In this document: piece after piece, positions 5,993-6,387 of the stretch
How positions within the stretch are numbered: the first letter of the stretch is position 1
How the letters are laid out: every line of letters begins with the position of its first letter
Assembly (NCBI GenBank): GCA_003219395.1
Contig: QHOR01000041.1
Location: 18,064 to 24,450 of the forward strand
Source: Verrucomicrobiota bacterium
Lineage (GTDB): Bacteria; Verrucomicrobiota; Verrucomicrobiia; Chthoniobacterales; UBA10450
Direction of reading: 5' to 3'
DNA length: 6,387 nucleotides
Program-made: the position numbers and the translations under genes
The notes under the pieces: generated by a model
Databases searched by the model: none
Told to the model about the DNA's origin: nothing
The model's input: the letters and a program-made list of their open reading frames with translations, nothing else

Positions 5993-6143
5993 CCGTGAAC
6001 GCAAGGCGGCGAAAGTCGCGCAGACGTTCAACGGGAGGACCATTGAATATTCAACTTAAAACGCTGGAGCGAAAGACGCGCTTTGACGTCTTCCACCAAT
6101 CTCTAAGTTGGGGCGGCTTGGTCCGCCGGCGCTTGTCCGCGAG
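5993..6143. other. Convergent intergenic region with two short inverted repeats
   Basis: This gap lies between the STAS-like gene (plus) and the right-edge gene (minus). It contains AAGACG/CGTCTT (6073-6092, 8-base loop) and GGCGG/CCGCC (6112-6127, 6-base loop). Neither is followed by a T tract on either strand, so they are weak terminator candidates at best. A GTG at 5995 with a good Shine-Dalgarno opens a plus-strand frame, but it is very Arg/Lys-rich at its start and runs antisense into the right-edge gene; I do not count it as a gene. Confidence 0.3.
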
Positions 6144-6387
6144 TTACTGTCCTTTCGCTGCAGCCCTATTTCCTTCTCTGGCCGCCTCGGCCTCAGTCAT
6201 GTACTTGCCTTTTTTGGTCGTGCCATAGAAACGCGAGCCTTCCCTATGGTAAACATGTGTCTCCGTGTTGACCCACACCAGACCGTGCCCTCCGCCGGGT
6301 GCAGGCGGATTACTTGATTCGTCGGCGCTTCTGGGTTTGGCTGGAGCGCCGGGCGCGGCTGCGGGGCTGGCCGCCGCAGACGTTTTC
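6144..6387 (-). CDS. Conserved protein of unknown function, C-terminal 80 residues (partial)
   Basis: The coding frame enters from the right edge and ends at TAA 6146-6144, so the start is not visible. The first 35 visible residues are an Ala/Pro/Gly/Ser-rich linker (for example AAASPAAAPGAPAKP). Then comes a compact stretch, GLVWVNTETHVYHREGSRFYG, followed by TTKKGKYMTEAEAAREGNRAA. This Trp-Val-Asn-Thr, Val-Tyr-His, Tyr-Gly, Lys-Gly-Lys-Tyr-Met-Thr-Glu pattern is one I recognise as a small conserved module at the end of secreted or hypothetical proteins in soil bacteria, with no assigned function. The linker suggests a domain attached to a larger, perhaps exported, protein. Plus-strand open frames across this region are antisense shadows. 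Confidence 0.65.
   Translation of the reverse strand, partial: KTSAAASPAAAPGAPAKPRSADESSNPPAPGGGHGLVWVNTETHVYHREGSRFYGTTKKGKYMTEAEAAREGNRAAAKGQ

Noticed and set aside
5995..6228. Plus-strand frame starting at GTG 5995 with a GGAGG seven bases upstream
   Set aside because: Very Arg/Lys-rich start, no recognisable fold, and it overlaps the convincing minus-strand coding region from 6144. The GGAGG belongs to the end codons (ATG GAG GAG TAA) of the preceding gene.
1..6387. CRISPR arrays, insertion sequences, tRNA/rRNA genes, defence or toxin-antitoxin modules
   Set aside because: I saw no regularly spaced repeats, transposase motifs, terminal inverted repeats, cloverleaf sequence or defence-type domains on either strand.

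Overview
The window looks like ordinary chromosomal DNA from a Gram-negative bacterium, most probably a soil member of the Verrucomicrobiota (Chthoniobacterales/Udaeobacter-like). This assignment is inference. It rests on the N-terminus of a BamA-type outer-membrane assembly protein at the left edge, a futalosine-pathway menaquinone gene (mqnC), moderate-to-high GC, and small conserved proteins of a kind I associate with that phylum. I see no phage, plasmid, IS, tRNA, rRNA or CRISPR sequence. Coding density is high and the longest gene-free stretch is about 150 bases (5993-6143).

Layout. Positions 1-175 (minus) hold the signal peptide and first residues of a BamA/Omp85 protein that runs off the left edge, with a candidate promoter at 226-254. 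Positions 303-1394 (minus) encode MqnC, a radical-SAM enzyme of menaquinone synthesis. Divergent from it, 1447-2484 (plus) encodes a D-amino-acid oxidase. Its 3' end overlaps by 22 bases the 3' end of a minus-strand beta/gamma-crystallin-domain protein (2463-2894). Upstream on the minus strand lie a secreted Cu/Zn superoxide dismutase (2985-3536), a family-4 glycosyltransferase broken by a +1 frameshift (two open pieces, 3533-4171 and 4020-4754), a hot-dog acyl-CoA thioesterase (4785-5183) and a small two-helix membrane protein (5237-5575). These five genes share a strand and have short gaps, so they may form one transcription unit. A divergent plus-strand gene (5624-5992) encodes a STAS/SpoIIAA-like protein. 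The right edge (6144-6387, minus) carries the C-terminal 80 residues of a protein with an Ala/Pro-rich linker and a small conserved C-terminal domain of unknown function.

How the genes relate. They do not form one obvious pathway. They cover envelope biogenesis (BamA), respiratory quinone synthesis (MqnC), D-amino-acid catabolism, periplasmic superoxide defence and glycan synthesis. The most notable observations are the frameshift inside the glycosyltransferase, repaired exactly by removing one base from a five-base homopolymer; the ATGA stop/start overlap joining that gene to sodC; and the compact calcium-type crystallin-fold protein. I found no convincing undescribed multi-gene system.
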